Assembly (NCBI GenBank): GCA_009869945.1
Contig: WIXG01000118.1
Coordinates: 124,001-188,000, forward strand
Direction of reading: 5' to 3'
DNA from: Mesaphorura yosii
Lineage: Eukaryota > Arthropoda > Collembola > Poduromorpha > Tullbergiidae
Length of the DNA: 64,000 nt
The position numbers and the translations under genes are program-made. Shown piece after piece: positions 46,638 through 59,680 of the stretch (the stretch's first letter is position 1; each line of letters opens with the position of its first letter). The notes below the pieces were generated by a model. The model did not search any database, was not told where the DNA came from, and saw nothing but the letters and a program-made list of their open reading frames with translations.

Positions 46638-47354
46638 TCAGAAAAGAGACAACATGCTTGAATTAGCCGCATTGTGCATGCATTTCAATTCGTTGCTCGT
46701 AAATTCTAAAATCTCCTCCAGCTTGAGGTCGCCATTCACCCTGATTGTGGCCGTGTGCTCGTTGTTCCCATCCAGGCACGGGTTCTCAAGTGTGGCTAGC
46801 TGACTGTCGAGGAGGTTAACTTTCATGAAGTGATTCTTCCTCGCTAAGATGCGTTGCTCCAACACAGGCTTCGAACAGTCAAGAAAGACAAAGACTACTT
46901 TAAAACGAGTGGGATTTGGATCAGACGATGCACCGTTCACGACCGCGGATGCAGATTTTCCCGTCGGACTTCCTGTTCGGAGTATGTCGCGATAAAATTT
47001 CTTCAGCGCTGAGCAGGCGAGAACGACGTTAATTCGTGGATTCTGTGCGTCTTGTGATTGCGATAAATCAGACTCCGCGCCAGCATTGGAGTACTTCTTG
47101 ATTTCTTTACCCAGCGTGGTCAGCCACGGAATTCGATCTTCGTCCGTCAGGCTGATACCATTTTCCATTTTGTGGATATTTTCTTTCGAGTGATACGAGT
47201 CTCCGTCGAGGTATAGGCATTGAAAACGCCTGGCTAAACCAGACGCGACTTCAGACTTTCCACAAGCCGAGGGACCCATCACGATTAGCGTCATGCTGAG
47301 CGGGGTAGCGTGAGAATGTCCATTGAGAAGTGATTTCGATTCCTCCATAATCAT
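46638..47354 (-). CDS. IDNK: Gluconokinase (IDNK family)
   Basis: A single exon codes for 238 residues from the ATG at 47354; a TTCTAG acceptor just upstream suggests a 5' UTR intron. The enzyme phosphorylates gluconate with ATP to 6-phosphogluconate, feeding the pentose phosphate pathway in the cytosol. The P-loop is GPSACGKSEVA (about residue 25). Family motifs follow: LDGDSYHSKENIHKM, GISLTDEDRIPWL, VVLACSALKKFYRDIL, and the NHFMKVNLLDSQLATLE segment with the substrate-binding HFM. It is about 50 residues longer than human IDNK (187). The extra length lies in the N-terminus and in two polar, serine- and asparagine-rich loops (around SNAGAESDLSQ and GKSASAVVNGASSDPN). These look like surface insertions, with the catalytic core intact. 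Confidence 0.92.
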   Translation of the reverse strand: MIMEESKSLLNGHSHATPLSMTLIVMGPSACGKSEVASGLARRFQCLYLDGDSYHSKENIHKMENGISLTDEDRIPWLTTLGKEIKKYSNAGAESDLSQSQDAQNPRINVVLACSALKKFYRDILRTGSPTGKSASAVVNGASSDPNPTRFKVVFVFLDCSKPVLEQRILARKNHFMKVNLLDSQLATLENPCLDGNNEHTATIRVNGDLKLEEILEFTSNELKCMHNAANSSMLSLF

Positions 47355-48038
47355 AGCTGACGCTGAATTACTGCTGTGATGTACGAAGACAGAAGGCTGA
47401 AAGCTAGAAATCAATTTATCGATTAATTTCTTCTGATTTCAAGTCATTTAAGTATGCGCAATGCAATAGTTCAAGAATTCAACGTACCGATAATGTTTAT
47501 ATTGACGCTTTATCAGGGGAGCTGTATTTGTGTTTACGAGTTTACTTTATGCCGCCGTCTGCGTCTTGGATTCACGGTTCACATTGATTTGAAGCCAGAG
47601 AATACTGAGAAAATAAATGTCTTTGCGATTGACAGCGACAGAATCAGAAGAAAGAACAACGTGTGCGCGCATTGATAACTTCAATAGCTCCAACTAAACC
47701 ACGACAGACAATCAGATCAATCACTCCACTGCCTCCACAACCAACACGCAATAAATCATGCCACTGTCACACAAGGTCAGTTTTAACTTGACTCCTGCAC
47801 GAATGTGTGAATCAAGTCACTCCGAAGCCCAATGCTCGATTACATAAAGGATAAACTCTCGCCGTGTCAACTCAACTGTCCACTGTCCAAATATTGCACT
47901 CTTAGTCTTTCATAGCACTGGCACAAGTACTGTCACGGTGGTATGATCTTCACATTTTATTTAAAGCAGCTCCAGCTCGAAACATGAAGCAGTGTCGTGA
48001 TATTTACATTTGCTTAGCGCTTACTTTACTTTAACAGA
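47355..48038. other. Intergenic stretch between the membrane-protein gene and gluconokinase
   Basis: No gene recognised. It should contain the gluconokinase promoter and 5' UTR exon, and the 3' UTR of the upstream gene. Confidence 0.35.
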
Positions 48039-48936
48039 TTACACAACAGACGCAAACTGAACCAGCAAATCTTCGAATGCTTCCATTTCTTCAGGAGTTG
48101 GCTCATAATAATACCGCGTGCCATCCGGATGCACGAACACTCCCGGTCGCAGTTTGTCCACGATGTCATTGGATCGTTTTTCCATTCGTCTGAGTTCTCT
48201 TTTGATCCAAATGCTCATTACTACAAATTGTGAACAATTAAGATTAACAAACTTCAACCTTCCTGTTTTCCAGGTGCAACTCGCGTAAGTCGAGTAAGAA
48301 CTCGGCGGTTACTTATACAAGAACAGGTTGGAATCGCAAACAGTGCGAGCATAATGCCACCAAAAATGGCCGCTACTCTCGCATTGTGCTTTGTTCGCTG
48401 AATGATATTTTGATTCCTGAGGTCCAACCAGACACACTCGAACGTGTTCCAGAACCAAGGGTTGTCACAGTTCAGGCGGTGAATTCCTTCATCGTACTTT
48501 TCCTTCCGTTTCCGGAGTTCGGGTGGGAGACGAAGTATGGACGTTGTCGATGAAGTCGAAGTCGCTGCAGTCGTCTCAGCCTTCGATTTGAGATGTACAG
48601 CCGCAGCCGCTACTTCTTCGGGCCCTTCAGTAGAAGCCGACATCAGGGCCAGGTAGAATTTGACATTTTCCTGCAGGGTCATGCAAAGAATTCAGAGCAC
48701 ATGAAACGTTAATCGAATGAGTGATTTGCCCGGCCATTCCACCATGCCTTCGCTTTGTTGGACCGCTCGACCTCCCTTTCTTTCTCAGCATCCAGATCCA
48801 CATAGTATTGATCAGCTAGAATATCGAATTCGTCTACCCTTGACAGATTTCTGGAATGCGGAGCGAATTTACACTCGTAGTGGTCAATTTGCAAGAGAAC
48901 TGCAAGCACGAGCACGACTGCAGATGATGGAATCAT
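48039..48936 (-). CDS. Unrecognised single-pass membrane protein with signal peptide
   Basis: Exons 48936-48730, 48670-48313 and 48220-48039 join in phase to 248 residues. The first intron needs a GC donor (CGG/GCAAAT), which makes that boundary the weakest. The protein starts with a clear signal peptide (MIPSSAVVLVLAVLLQI). A hydrophilic region follows, with an acidic-basic stretch (DAEKEREVERSNKAKAWW), then an Ala/Ser/Thr-rich segment, LPPELRKRKEKYDEGIHRL and CDNPWFWNTFECVWLDLRNQ. A single hydrophobic span (~VAAIFGGIMLALFAIPTCSC) precedes a basic and then acidic tail ending in PGVFVHPDGTRYYYEPTPEE. Type I topology is implied. I do not recognise the family and assign no function. Confidence 0.65.
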
Positions 48937-49539
48937 GATTTCGGCACTTTTAGAAAGTTATGGCGGCTCATACGCAGGTTTCGCAAACTTAACATTTATT
49001 ACTTTACTTCTCTCAAATTGCTCAAGAACTTAAACTAGTACAAGAACTTCAGTTGGACATAATTATCAGTTCAGCTACGTTCCTTGGACAATAAATTAAT
49101 TACTGGCTTTACAATAGTGAATTTTGTATTTCGTACGCGATGGGCAATTCTTAAGTTTCGAACAGCCAAACCGGGGCACTGATTTGAGGATGAATCGAGG
49201 AAATACGAGTACAATACGCCATAACGTCATCAAATGATCAATAATCTTACTCCTGCAAAGGTACATCGCGTGAATATACGCAAGTCAGCTCATTCATCTG
49301 CAAATCGGTATTAATACAATACGTAAAGTAACAACTCTGTTTCTTAACTACAAGTAATGGAAACTTCCACACTTCAATGTAGTCATCACTATAATTCGAT
49401 TCAGCATTTCTGTACACAGGACACATGAAAAAGGCTAACTTTCGGAAAGCATGTCTGAGTATTGGAATCTATTATCACTTTTGCGAAACCACTTCACGCG
49501 CCTAAATGGTGATATAGCATAATGGAAACGTAACTACGC
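48937..49539. other. Intergenic stretch, 600 bases
   Basis: No gene is recognised. It presumably combines the 3' UTR of the ORP gene and the promoter of the membrane-protein gene. Confidence 0.35.
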
Positions 49540-52500
49540 TTAAGCAGTAGCTGTAGCACTTGGGATAGGACTTGTGTCGGCAACGTTGTCCGCAATCTTT
49601 TTGCCTTCCTTCTCCAACATTTTCAGTCTTTGGTCTAGCGGCTCCGTGAATATCCAAATGTCCCCCGCTCTAATGAACTTTTGCGGCTGCCAGGCCACAT
49701 TCTCTTTAGCTCGAACTTGAGCATCATATCGCTGCTTCTCCTCCAGCGTGTGCTTGGCGGCGCTTGCTCTCGCCATATCTTTCAACCTGAACCAGATCAA
49801 ATAGGTTATGTAAAACAGATAATGCGTTACTGCTCGAGTAAACCTGTGCTGAACCTTACTTGAGCCCAGCCGTTACTTCCTTCCACATGCGCCTTGACTC
49901 ATTCGGTGCTTGCTGAGCAACAGGTCGAGTGTTCTTCTTGATAATATCCAACTTTTTAACATCAAGAAATTTTGCACTACGGCCATCAGCCCATTTGGCC
50001 ATCATTCCACCGTTCCATTCACCCTCAACTGTGAGGAAAGGCTTGTTCTTGTCTTCTGGTCCGAACGCCTTAGCTACGATCTGTTAATAAGACGCACGCT
50101 GTGAACCTCTAAACTCATCTCTCGGCACGTCAACAATGATCAGCTAACCTTGTTTTTATCTCCACTGAAAAATGGCTTAGTCTTAAATTCAACAGTTGCG
50201 TGATAACCAGTTTGACTAGACGAAATCGTCACTTGGCCGCCGAGTTCCACCCATGGAACAGATAATATTGACCGCGCATAACCGTTGGGAAATCCAATCA
50301 CGTAATCTTCCCGCTGTGGCAAATTGTGTAAAGAAAGTACGGCGTGCCCAACATTATGAACACCTGTCGATCATATGAGCGTAATGTAAGCACTGTCTCT
50401 GTCTTTCACAAGGAGTAGTATCTTCAGGTTTGCTTACCGACAGAGAGCCCGAGAAACTTTGATTTTGTCCAAATATGGGCCATGAGAGATATTCTTTTGC
50501 CAACATGTTCAGCGTAGAATCCAGACACGGGTGGATGATGTGAAACTTGCTCACCATAATAAATCACTGCGTTCTCGTCCTCAACCCATGGATAGAACTT
50601 AAGATCACGATTGTTAATGCTGTCATCAACGTTGTGTTTTGCAATTGGTCTAGGATTACAGTCGGAAGGCAAATTCCAATAGCACTCAAACACTTCTCCC
50701 AGAATTGGATTGTAGGGCTTCTTGGCGACTTCAGACCTTCGACCCGCGTGGAATGCACCAAGATACCACCTGCAATGCAATTAAAATGCAAAAGTCCACA
50801 ATGCTTTAATAAAACATACAAATATGCAATTAAATGCAGCAATTTTACCTTAAAACTGTCACAAAGCGCTCTCTGGGTGTAGGGGCATCTGCAACCGATA
50901 TGAACATGTCTGGATGGGCAAAAAAGTCCGCGTACATTTCCAGGAGTGACCGTCTTTCAAGTATGAATGTGGGAAGTGCAACTTTTGTCAAGTCCATTCC
51001 AATTTTGACTTGCGAAAGTAAGTGCGAAATGACTGAGCCATGGTTTGCGTCTAGATCTTCGTCAGCACTATCCTCATTGTACAGCGCATCGTAGTCAAAG
51101 TCTGTTAAGGCTGGACTAATGATTCCGTCCACTGCGACACCATCGCCCATGAGAGTGATATTGTTTCTGGCAGATTTAGGCATGCTTCCGGGTTCCGTTA
51201 GTCCAGATCTGTTCAGTTAAAAAGCAAAATGATTACAAGCCTGCAAACTCTTTGTCTCTCTTACATCGGAGCTATTACTTAGAGAAGCAAAAACAACACT
51301 TTGACAACATGGGGAACACATTTCCGGTCGAATGAAACTTTTCAGTAGTGATATACAAGTACGTAATGTACGTGGGCAAGTTACGAATGTACTGATGTCG
51401 ATGCGCGATGTCAGAAATCGATTGGCCGATCGATTCTTAATTTTCTCGTTTTGAAACAAACGCGTAATTTTGTAATTGTAGAGCCAAATTGGATATACAA
51501 TCTCTATAGGAATAACGAAAGCAGAGGCACGGATTCTTTTACTTTCCACGAGCTTTGGCTTGTGACATCCCATCTCATAAAATTACGATTAAATTTATTT
51601 CTGAATTGAGCACATTCAGCAGCACGTAAAAATGAAACCGATACGACACCAAGCGTGACTTACTTGCTGTCAGCATCGAAGTCTTCTGCATCATAAAAGT
51701 CTTGCTCGTCGTCCGAACTTGAGTATGAGAAAAGTACCGGGGAAGAGGCGTCACTTGGAGAGGATATAATTGTCTGGACTAAAGATGGGCTTTTCTGAAG
51801 CGACAAGGGCAGTGGAGCGTTCCCAGGTTTCACCTCATTTGCCAGTATTTGGGCGATTTGGGGATTTGTGCTAATGGGAGGAATAGAAGATGAAGATAAA
51901 GCAGGTGCCTCAGATTGTGATTGCGACGTAAGATTAGGATTCTGAATGTACGCTTGAGTTTGGCGGGAGGAACTGACTGATCCTGCGGATGACACTGATT
52001 CACGGCATTCTGCTCCAAACTGAAAAATAAAAACGACCAAACAGTCACCGTGTCAAATGCATGTTTGCATGTATTGTAAATAGTATTTAATTACCTCAAT
52101 GCCAGTCTGTACTTCGGGGTCAGAGTAATGCAGGATGATAGGAGAAACAGCTGATGACTGGACTGGGAAAGCTGTGTTCTGTAACAAGCATACAACCACA
52201 CGAACCATTGCCGTCGCACGTTTCATAACAATATTATTCTAAATATAGAAAAGGTAAGATAGGCTTTTTACCTTTGCAATTTGCAGTAGCACAATTGAAT
52301 GTTTAATAGCTTCTAGAAACTCGTTTGCTTTGTTCACAATTCCATTCAACTCTGGTCGACTATTTTCTAAACCACTGATTTGTTGAATCAGCATTTGAAG
52401 ATAGACATCGGCTTGGGCAAGTCTTTGTTCGAAGTGGTGCAGAGGCGAGCCTTGCATAAGATAATTGCTGTTGTTCCCCGCATTCAGGTAATGATGAGAG

Positions 52501-55500
52501 AGCGAAGAGTGGTGATATGGAATGTAGTATGATCCTGGCCGGTGATGGCGGGCATGCTTCAAGATTGCGTCTTCAAGGGCACGGACCTAATTTACAAAGA
52601 ACTCTTAGTTAGCAACTTGCACTTCAATACTTACGCATCACAAGAAACACTGAAAGTAATAGAACAAAGCTCTTGTTCAGCTAACCGCAAGCAATCAAAC
52701 GTCAAATCAAAAACCATAACCTTTCAACCATTCACTTCACTGAATACAAGCCATAAAAAGGTATTGTGTTAAAGTACAAAACAATCAATAAGCTTGCATA
52801 AATGAAGAAGACTGCGTTAAATTACGTAACCGTAACCCTGTGCCACTAGTTCCACTGAGCCGAAAGTATTAACTTCTTGCCGTTCTCCCGTCGCGTTCGC
52901 ACGGCCGGGTTAGAAAGAGAAGCACACAACAAAAAGACGAATTGGGTCAATAAAGGTGGAAAAGGAAATCTTGCGAGTTAAGACTGTTTTAAAATGTGCC
53001 ATTTCAACTTTGACTCTGAACTGAATACGAGCTTGGTCGCACGGCATGAGTACTGGTGTCCACGCCGTGCCGTGCCAAGTACCTAGTGAAACGGGCAAAT
53101 CGCAAATGGGAAAGAATTGATTGAATATTTAATGCTTTAAACTGCGAGTGGTTTGAGAAAATTGCAGGACAAATACTCAGGCAGTCAGGCATCGGCACGG
53201 GAAAGCACAAAGCAGCCTGAAGTCGGGCAAGACGCAAGATGGAAACTTTTTCATAAGCGTGAAATTAATCATTAAAGGAAGGAGCTGGGAACTTTCACAG
53301 GCATAGGACACATGCCACAGCCACAATGCCATTCGACTCTCACCCTTGGAGAGTCAAACCATTGACCATGAAAAGAAAATCGTCGGCTTTAAAAATTCCC
53401 ATTTATTTGCGCTCGCGGCTCAGGTTGCTTACTATCCAGTGACCTAATTAAAACTGCGACTGGAGTACGCTTACGGACTGGGAACTTACCCAAATCTCTC
53501 GTTCTTCGGCGTCTTTCGCCTGGAGATGAAATATTTTCGAGTCGACGGTGATAGTGAAATTCGCGTCCTCTTCGTCGTCAATGCCGAGCACCGCACCTTG
53601 GAGTCTAATACATCCACGGCGAACACCACGTCTCATCTTCTCTTTCGACTGCAATTAAATCAAAGTCTTGTCATACTCATGTTTGTTCGTATCGTAACGT
53701 AACGCGTATTGCATGCTGCTCCGATGTGGCGGAGTAATAATAGCATTCCAGCCAGCAGCACCAGCATTAGACCAATGATAAAACCCACAATATGTTCCAC
53801 TATTGCTCATTGCTCTCGCATGGCTCAATTTTCATTTCATGGGTAACCGCAAAACAAAGAAAACCCGACCGCTTGTACATTATTGTATTTATGCACTGTG
53901 CCGGTTATGTTGTACTTGATCATAGCTTTCCTTTTTATGTGCTCCGTCTCCAGCAACTCAAGACTAAAAGACTGAAGCCGAAGGGGCCGAAGCCTACGGC
54001 TCACGGCTCGTCCCATCGGCTCTAACTCTGGAAGCTATTCAAATTACTGTGGACGTAAAAACCAGACAGGAATGGAATTTGCATTCGCACCATTACCGGC
54101 AGGATTTCTTCCGCTACATTAAGACTTAAAAGTCAAAAGTTATCCAAATGAGTTGCCAAGTCGAGTTCCTGGAATGCATGCCCGCGTTGGAAATGGGAAA
54201 GTATCAGGGATCGGCTCACTCCTGTGAAATTCAGTGACAATGGCAAGAATGGCAAGCACGAGATGAAAGTCATGAAAGCAAAAAAGAGAATAGAAAAAGA
54301 AAGTCAGTGGGCCAACAGCCAGATGTGGAATGATCTCAGCATGTTGCTGTTGCATGTGTTGATGTGTTTCTGGTTCGTTTTATGCATCTGTCTGCAATGC
54401 ATCGATCGGACCTTTCTGAGAAATAAAAGCGATTACGACAGGCTGGGTCGGATGCAGGCAGGCTGGCATTCGAGTTCGAGCCACGGGAAATTGCTGTTGC
54501 TAAAAGCAAAGTAGAGTGGTATGTGAAGAAATATAAAAATAAATTCGCATGAGGAGATGAAACGATAAAAGCACTCATTTAATAAAGTCTCTGCCAGTCA
54601 ACGAGGCAGCCTGGCTAGTTCGGTGAGTCATTAACAGCACGCGTGCACACTTGCACGCAGTTGGAATACAAAAGCAGATTAAACATTGCAGAAACTGCAG
54701 ATACTCACACTGGAACTTGGCTGATTATCCATGATGACAGAAATGACAGTGAAACTCACAACGCAGGCTTTAATTTAATTACGGACTCTCTACTCCCTGC
54801 GCATGCTCGAAATTCGACAGCGATTTCAGGGACAGCTGGAAGTCGTCTAGCTCGTACGCCCATGTGCTAGTTTTATCGTTCTTCTGCATAGTCCGCAATT
54901 AAAAGAGCCATTTGGATTTGCTTGCTAATGGTTTGACACTTAATTAGAATGGAGAATGGAGCCCAGTCTCACTCGAGGCTCGATTCGATTGTTTCGCAAG
55001 AATCATAATCAAAACCCCGCGGCATCCTTGTCCTTGCTTTACTCACCGCGAGACCGCACGGTCCAGACTCCACTCCATACCCAGGCTAAAGATAAAGAGG
55101 ACATTTTAACACATTATAGCCTTTAAATACGTTCCAGGTCTTAATTGCCGACAAATATTGACAATGAAAACGTGCATTCGTGCATTCGACGAGATACGGA
55201 TCAAGATGATAACCTTGAATTTAAATTTTATAGGTTGGAATGTCGCAATCCTCAATAATAAGACGAACGTGTAGCTTTCCTGCGATGTGAATGGGCCTTA
55301 GTGAAAGATGGGGACACGAGCAATAAGAACTAAATGATAGTCATCCTACTTAATCGAATCACATGAGCAAAGGGCAATGCGGGCTTACCGTATAATAGGA
55401 CAGCAGTCCCGTATTTTCGTCCAACAAGAAGCAGCGAAATTGCCATCCCTTCATCACATTTGTCCATTTGCTCAGTGTTCCTTCCATAATTGTGCCTCCT

Positions 55501-55745
55501 GATCCAGATGCTCCCGGGGTTGGGTGGTAAAATCCGACGCCAATGGGTGCTATGATGGGCGCAGATTCTTGTTGCATTGTTACAAGGTTACTGCGAGGCG
55601 GAGTTGAGTATTCAGTAGTTGTAAATCCACTTACTACACTACTGCCTGAATTTGGTTTAGGATTTCTGGGGAGTCTTCTTCCGCTCGGTCCTTTAACTCT
55701 ACTTTTTACTACACTGAGGTCGAGTTGTTGACCATCACCTGACAT
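49540..55745 (-). CDS. OSBPL9: Oxysterol-binding protein-related protein, OSBPL9/10/11 group
   Basis: Ten exons (55745-55389, 53648-53490, 52586-52272, 52178-52095, 52019-51664, 51208-50849, 50769-50438, 50363-50149, 50080-49860, 49786-49540) give 881 residues. The PH domain (~residues 88-185) begins [20 protein letters not shown] and includes [11 protein letters not shown] and [14 protein letters not shown], very like OSBPL9. A Ser-rich linker ends in [14 protein letters not shown], an FFAT-like motif for binding VAP in the ER. The lipid-transfer domain carries the family signature [13 protein letters not shown], the [19 protein letters not shown] lid region and [13 protein letters not shown]. 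The protein should exchange sterol or phosphatidylserine for PI4P at ER-Golgi/endosome contacts. Introns 1 (1.7 kb) and 2 (0.9 kb) are the longest here. The N-terminal ~85 residues before the PH domain are Gly/Ser/Pro-rich. Confidence 0.92.
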
Positions 55746-56874
55746 TATAACAGGGATCCATATCAGTAATTAATTTGTAAACGAAGGTGTGCGATGAATG
55801 TTCAAAATTTTCCACTGTTGTAAACTGATGAATGCTGACGGAGCTGAAACATAAAAAGTACTTGAGAAAAGTACAATAAACCTGTGTTATGTGAGTATCC
55901 GAACACTTGAACATCTTACCTGTTGTGCTGCCAGACGGTATCGTGGTGACTAATGATAATTAGGTCGGCGAAGTTCTACGGCCACTGAGCTAGATAATCA
56001 AGTAGGCTTACTTGCAACGCAGCTTCAGGGCCTTTCAAAGTAATGGCCGGAAATTATCCGCATACACTGCAGTTTGCAGCATTGCAGCCTGCAAGTTTAA
56101 AAGCACAGATACAAAGTCTGATATCGGATATGATGCGTCAATAAAGACCAAGGCCCAGGGCGAGATCTGTCCAGTTTGCTTACAGTTCGAAAGTCCTTAG
56201 CGTTTTATTCCTAAACACTCAACGACTTTGGACGCTATGGGTTAGAAAATATCTGGGGTTAACTTTCAATCTCAACGCAGTATTCGACTAATTTTAATCA
56301 CACAGGTACTGTCTACTGCGAAGTTCGTATCAGCACCGATTTGCACGGAATGGGTTGTGCCTTTTATTAAAAATCAATGCAGATTCCAAATCTGCAAGGA
56401 AAAGAATGGGATGCACAGCAAAGCAGAGACCACCGGCCACGTGAGACTGCCAAGTTTCAATTTGTATTCAGTCAATGGAAGTGCCAACTCAACACGTCAA
56501 CAGAACTTGAAGTCTTGAAGGTGGCTTAAAAAGTTACTGTCATCGTCATCAAATCCGAATTCGCTCATTTGCATTAATTTATTAACTTCGGTCTGTATGT
56601 GCCAGTGTTATGCAAAATGCTAACGTAATCATAAAGCAGCTAACGGTGCACAACACGCAACACCTGAACTCAAACCCAAGGCCTAATTTAACTAATTGAA
56701 AATGACAATAGATCCATTGACTTGAGATTCAGTCCAATTGGGGCATTGACATTTCTGTGCCGTGTCAAGCACAGCAAAATTCACAACCCATCTGGTTTCT
56801 GCTAGCGCGGTCCAGTTAACACTGTTCTACCAGCTGGCATTCTGACGTGATCCGAAGCCGGAGTGTCGTGGATC
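55746..56874. other. Shared upstream region of the ORP gene and COG2
   Basis: About 1.1 kb between two genes that point apart. An AAGTACTT-containing segment near 55855-55865 and donor-like sites hint at ORP 5' UTR exons, but I cannot fix them. No other gene is seen. Confidence 0.4.
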
Positions 56875-59598
56875 ATGCATCGAACTTCCATATCAGACAT
56901 GTTCCAGACGAGTGGCAACAGTGGCCAATCTAATTTATGTTTTGAGCCGACTGAATTCCATTCCGATACGTTCTCCATTGATGAATTCATACAACGGAAG
57001 CGGCAGGTGGTGCCACTGGATGTATTACGGGATGACTTAGGTTCTTATCTGAAGTCACTGAGATCGTCGTTGATCGAATTGATTAATCATGATTATGGAC
57101 AGTTTGTCAACCTGTCATCCAACCTAGTCGGTCTGGACAGCCAGATTTACAATATAACCAAGCCACTAAAAGTTGTTCAACATGATCTCGAAGTAAGTTC
57201 TGGAAATTAGATCTTGGCACATATAATTCAATATATTAAAGTCTACTTTTCGTTATTTCAGAGTCTTCTGGATCACCTTCAAACAACACTGGACATGTTA
57301 AACATGCAACTAAATGAGAAAAGACTGATTCAAGGAATTCATAAGCATAAACAATACCTTCGAATAACGAGCACCACGTTAGAATCAACGCAGAACTACA
57401 TGGAAAATATTTCGGCAAGCTTAAATCCACCTGAAGCCTCAGCTCACAATTTGACAAACTTGCAACTAATCTGCGGTGAAGTCGCTCAAGTTCAGTTTCT
57501 ATTAGAGAAGTGCAGTCAGTCGTTAAGTTTTGTCAGAAGCACAAATGCACAAAATGTTGTTAGTCCGACTTCGCCATTTTTAGAAGAAATACAGGCTGTA
57601 AGTTGATCTGCCATTCATAAACCTTGTGTCGTGTCGATGATCATGCATTCAATTCTTTACTTTCTAGAAATACAACATATGTGCCTCTTTCGTGTTCGGA
57701 AAACTGGAATACTTGTTGGAAGTTTATGGCAGTGGTGCTCCGTCGTTGAAAATCAGTAGAGAAGACACTGTGATCAACGTTAGATCTTTACTGCAAATGT
57801 ACTTTGAGCTACATCGCGAAGCCAGGGCGGAAGAAATATTTGTTTCCAAGATTCTGAAACCAAAGTGCACTGAAGTATTATCCAGGAAGGGAAATGTCAT
57901 TGCTCTCCTTGAAGAAATTGAATCATTTTTAAACGAATGCCCTATACTAGCCGCGAGCAGACAAGTTAAACGTTTTCCATGGCTGGCGCACTTTCATTTC
58001 ATTGCAAATGGGCTGTTTCCATATTTAATCAATATCTTCCTGAAGCAGTTTCCACACATTTGGTCTCCATCCAACCCAGATCAATTTTTTACAAACTGGA
58101 AACGCGTCGAAGTATTTATTGGAAACGTTGAAGACTCACTTCCGTCAGTCGAGCACTTGAACGAATTCAGAAGCTCCAGTATTTTATCCGAATTTATCAG
58201 TAAATGGCAGTTTCCTGTTTACTTTCAACTGAGGTAAGATTGCTGCGTTTAAAGTTTCCTCGCTAGTCCCTGAAATAGCAAATTGGAAATCCTATACGTA
58301 GATTCCACAACATGGCGATTGAACTTGAATTAGCGTTGGACACTTTGATTACTTCACCATGCCCAACTCCAGATTTCAAACTGGACGCTACGAGAGTCTT
58401 AGTAAAAGTATTGAATCAAGTAAGCAAAATCACACGACTGTGTGCGCCCAGCCAAATTGCTCTATGCTAATATGAATTTAATTACTTTTCAGTGCTGGGA
58501 TGGCGAAAAGAATTTTATAACACAGTTGTCAGGAAGGTTTTTGAAAGCAAGTGCCTTATATATTTCAAGATACTTGAAAGAAGTTTCTTCTCAAGTGAGC
58601 AGTATCTGTGATAGCAGCAAACAAGACATCGCCAATAAGAGTGTCACATCGTCATCAAAGACTTCTGACGCAGCGACTCCTCCTGCGGTCACGAAAATCC
58701 AGCAACTGATAAATGTTTATTTTGACTTGAATATGGGTGAACTGGTTTTGGCGCAAATCCTACACGAAAACATCCAAGCGATTTCATCTAGTCAAGTGAA
58801 AGAACAATCCATTTCCTCAGATGAAAATAACAGCAGTTCTACTGACTTCATATCTCAGTTCGCATGGAACTCCACCAAGCAAGCGGTTGAATCCAACCTG
58901 ATCCAGATGCTTTTAGCTCAAATGATTGTTCACACAAGTGCCGTTAACGAAGTACCAAGACTCTTTCGTAGAACAAATCGTGATGTTCCCACAACACACA
59001 GCGATTATGTTGACGCCATGCTGGAGCCGTTGGTTTCCTTCCAGGGTATCATTCGCTCACAGTATGATTCCAATCAGAAAAGCGACTTGTGGAGTCGAGT
59101 TGTCGAAAGCTTGGGAACACAGCTCGCTCAAAGGTCACTATTATGAATCTATCTTTATCTTTATCCTTAATGTTTCTGCATTAATTCTGCAATGAAGCAT
59201 AACGTGAACTGTCGACTGCCAATTTTATGGATTGCAGATACGCAAACCAAGTGCAGGAAGTCTTGACCTCTGTTCAACGGATGGAAGAGAGCCTTAAACG
59301 CCTGAAGAAAGTCAAGGCTGGTGCAGCCGGTGCAGGCACTGACGGACAGTTGATCACCAACTCGGTAAATAACAACGCCAAAATATCGGATGACGATAAG
59401 ATCAGAAAACAGATACGAATCGATGTGGAATATTTAATTTCTAAGGTCAGTGTTTATTAAACAGAAACAACGAAAGAGCGACACTAAATAATGAGTAACA
59501 AATATCGTGTCTTCTACTCTTCCTTTTCTAAATTATAGATCCAACAACTTTGTTCCAGTATTGATACGACTGTCCTACAGAACATAACCTATGTTTGA
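56875..59598 (+). CDS. COG2: Conserved oligomeric Golgi complex subunit 2
   Basis: Seven exons (56875-57192, 57262-57597, 57668-58233, 58302-58419, 58493-59133, 59238-59445, 59539-59598) give 748 residues; human COG2 has 738. COG2 belongs to lobe A of the COG tether, which holds retrograde vesicles at the Golgi. The N-terminal part matches the family best: FSIDEFIQRKRQVVPLDVLR, LGSYLKSLRSSLIELINHDY, FVNLSSNLVGLDSQI. Helical, coiled-coil-like sequence follows. The C-terminal QVQEVLTSVQRMEESLKRLKK and KIRKQIRIDVEYL segments also fit. The tail after the last acceptor is short (IQQLCSSIDTTVLQ onward). A MFDALRPIES stretch one frame over from 59591 also resembles the family's end, so the terminus is uncertain. 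Its stop is only 82 bases from that of the facing PAF1 gene. Confidence 0.92.
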
Positions 59599-59680
59599 CG
59601 CACTTCGTCCAATTGAATCAAGAATCATGTCTTTCGTGGAATCAAGCATAAAGCATTTCATGTGTAATTACCGCCCCTGG

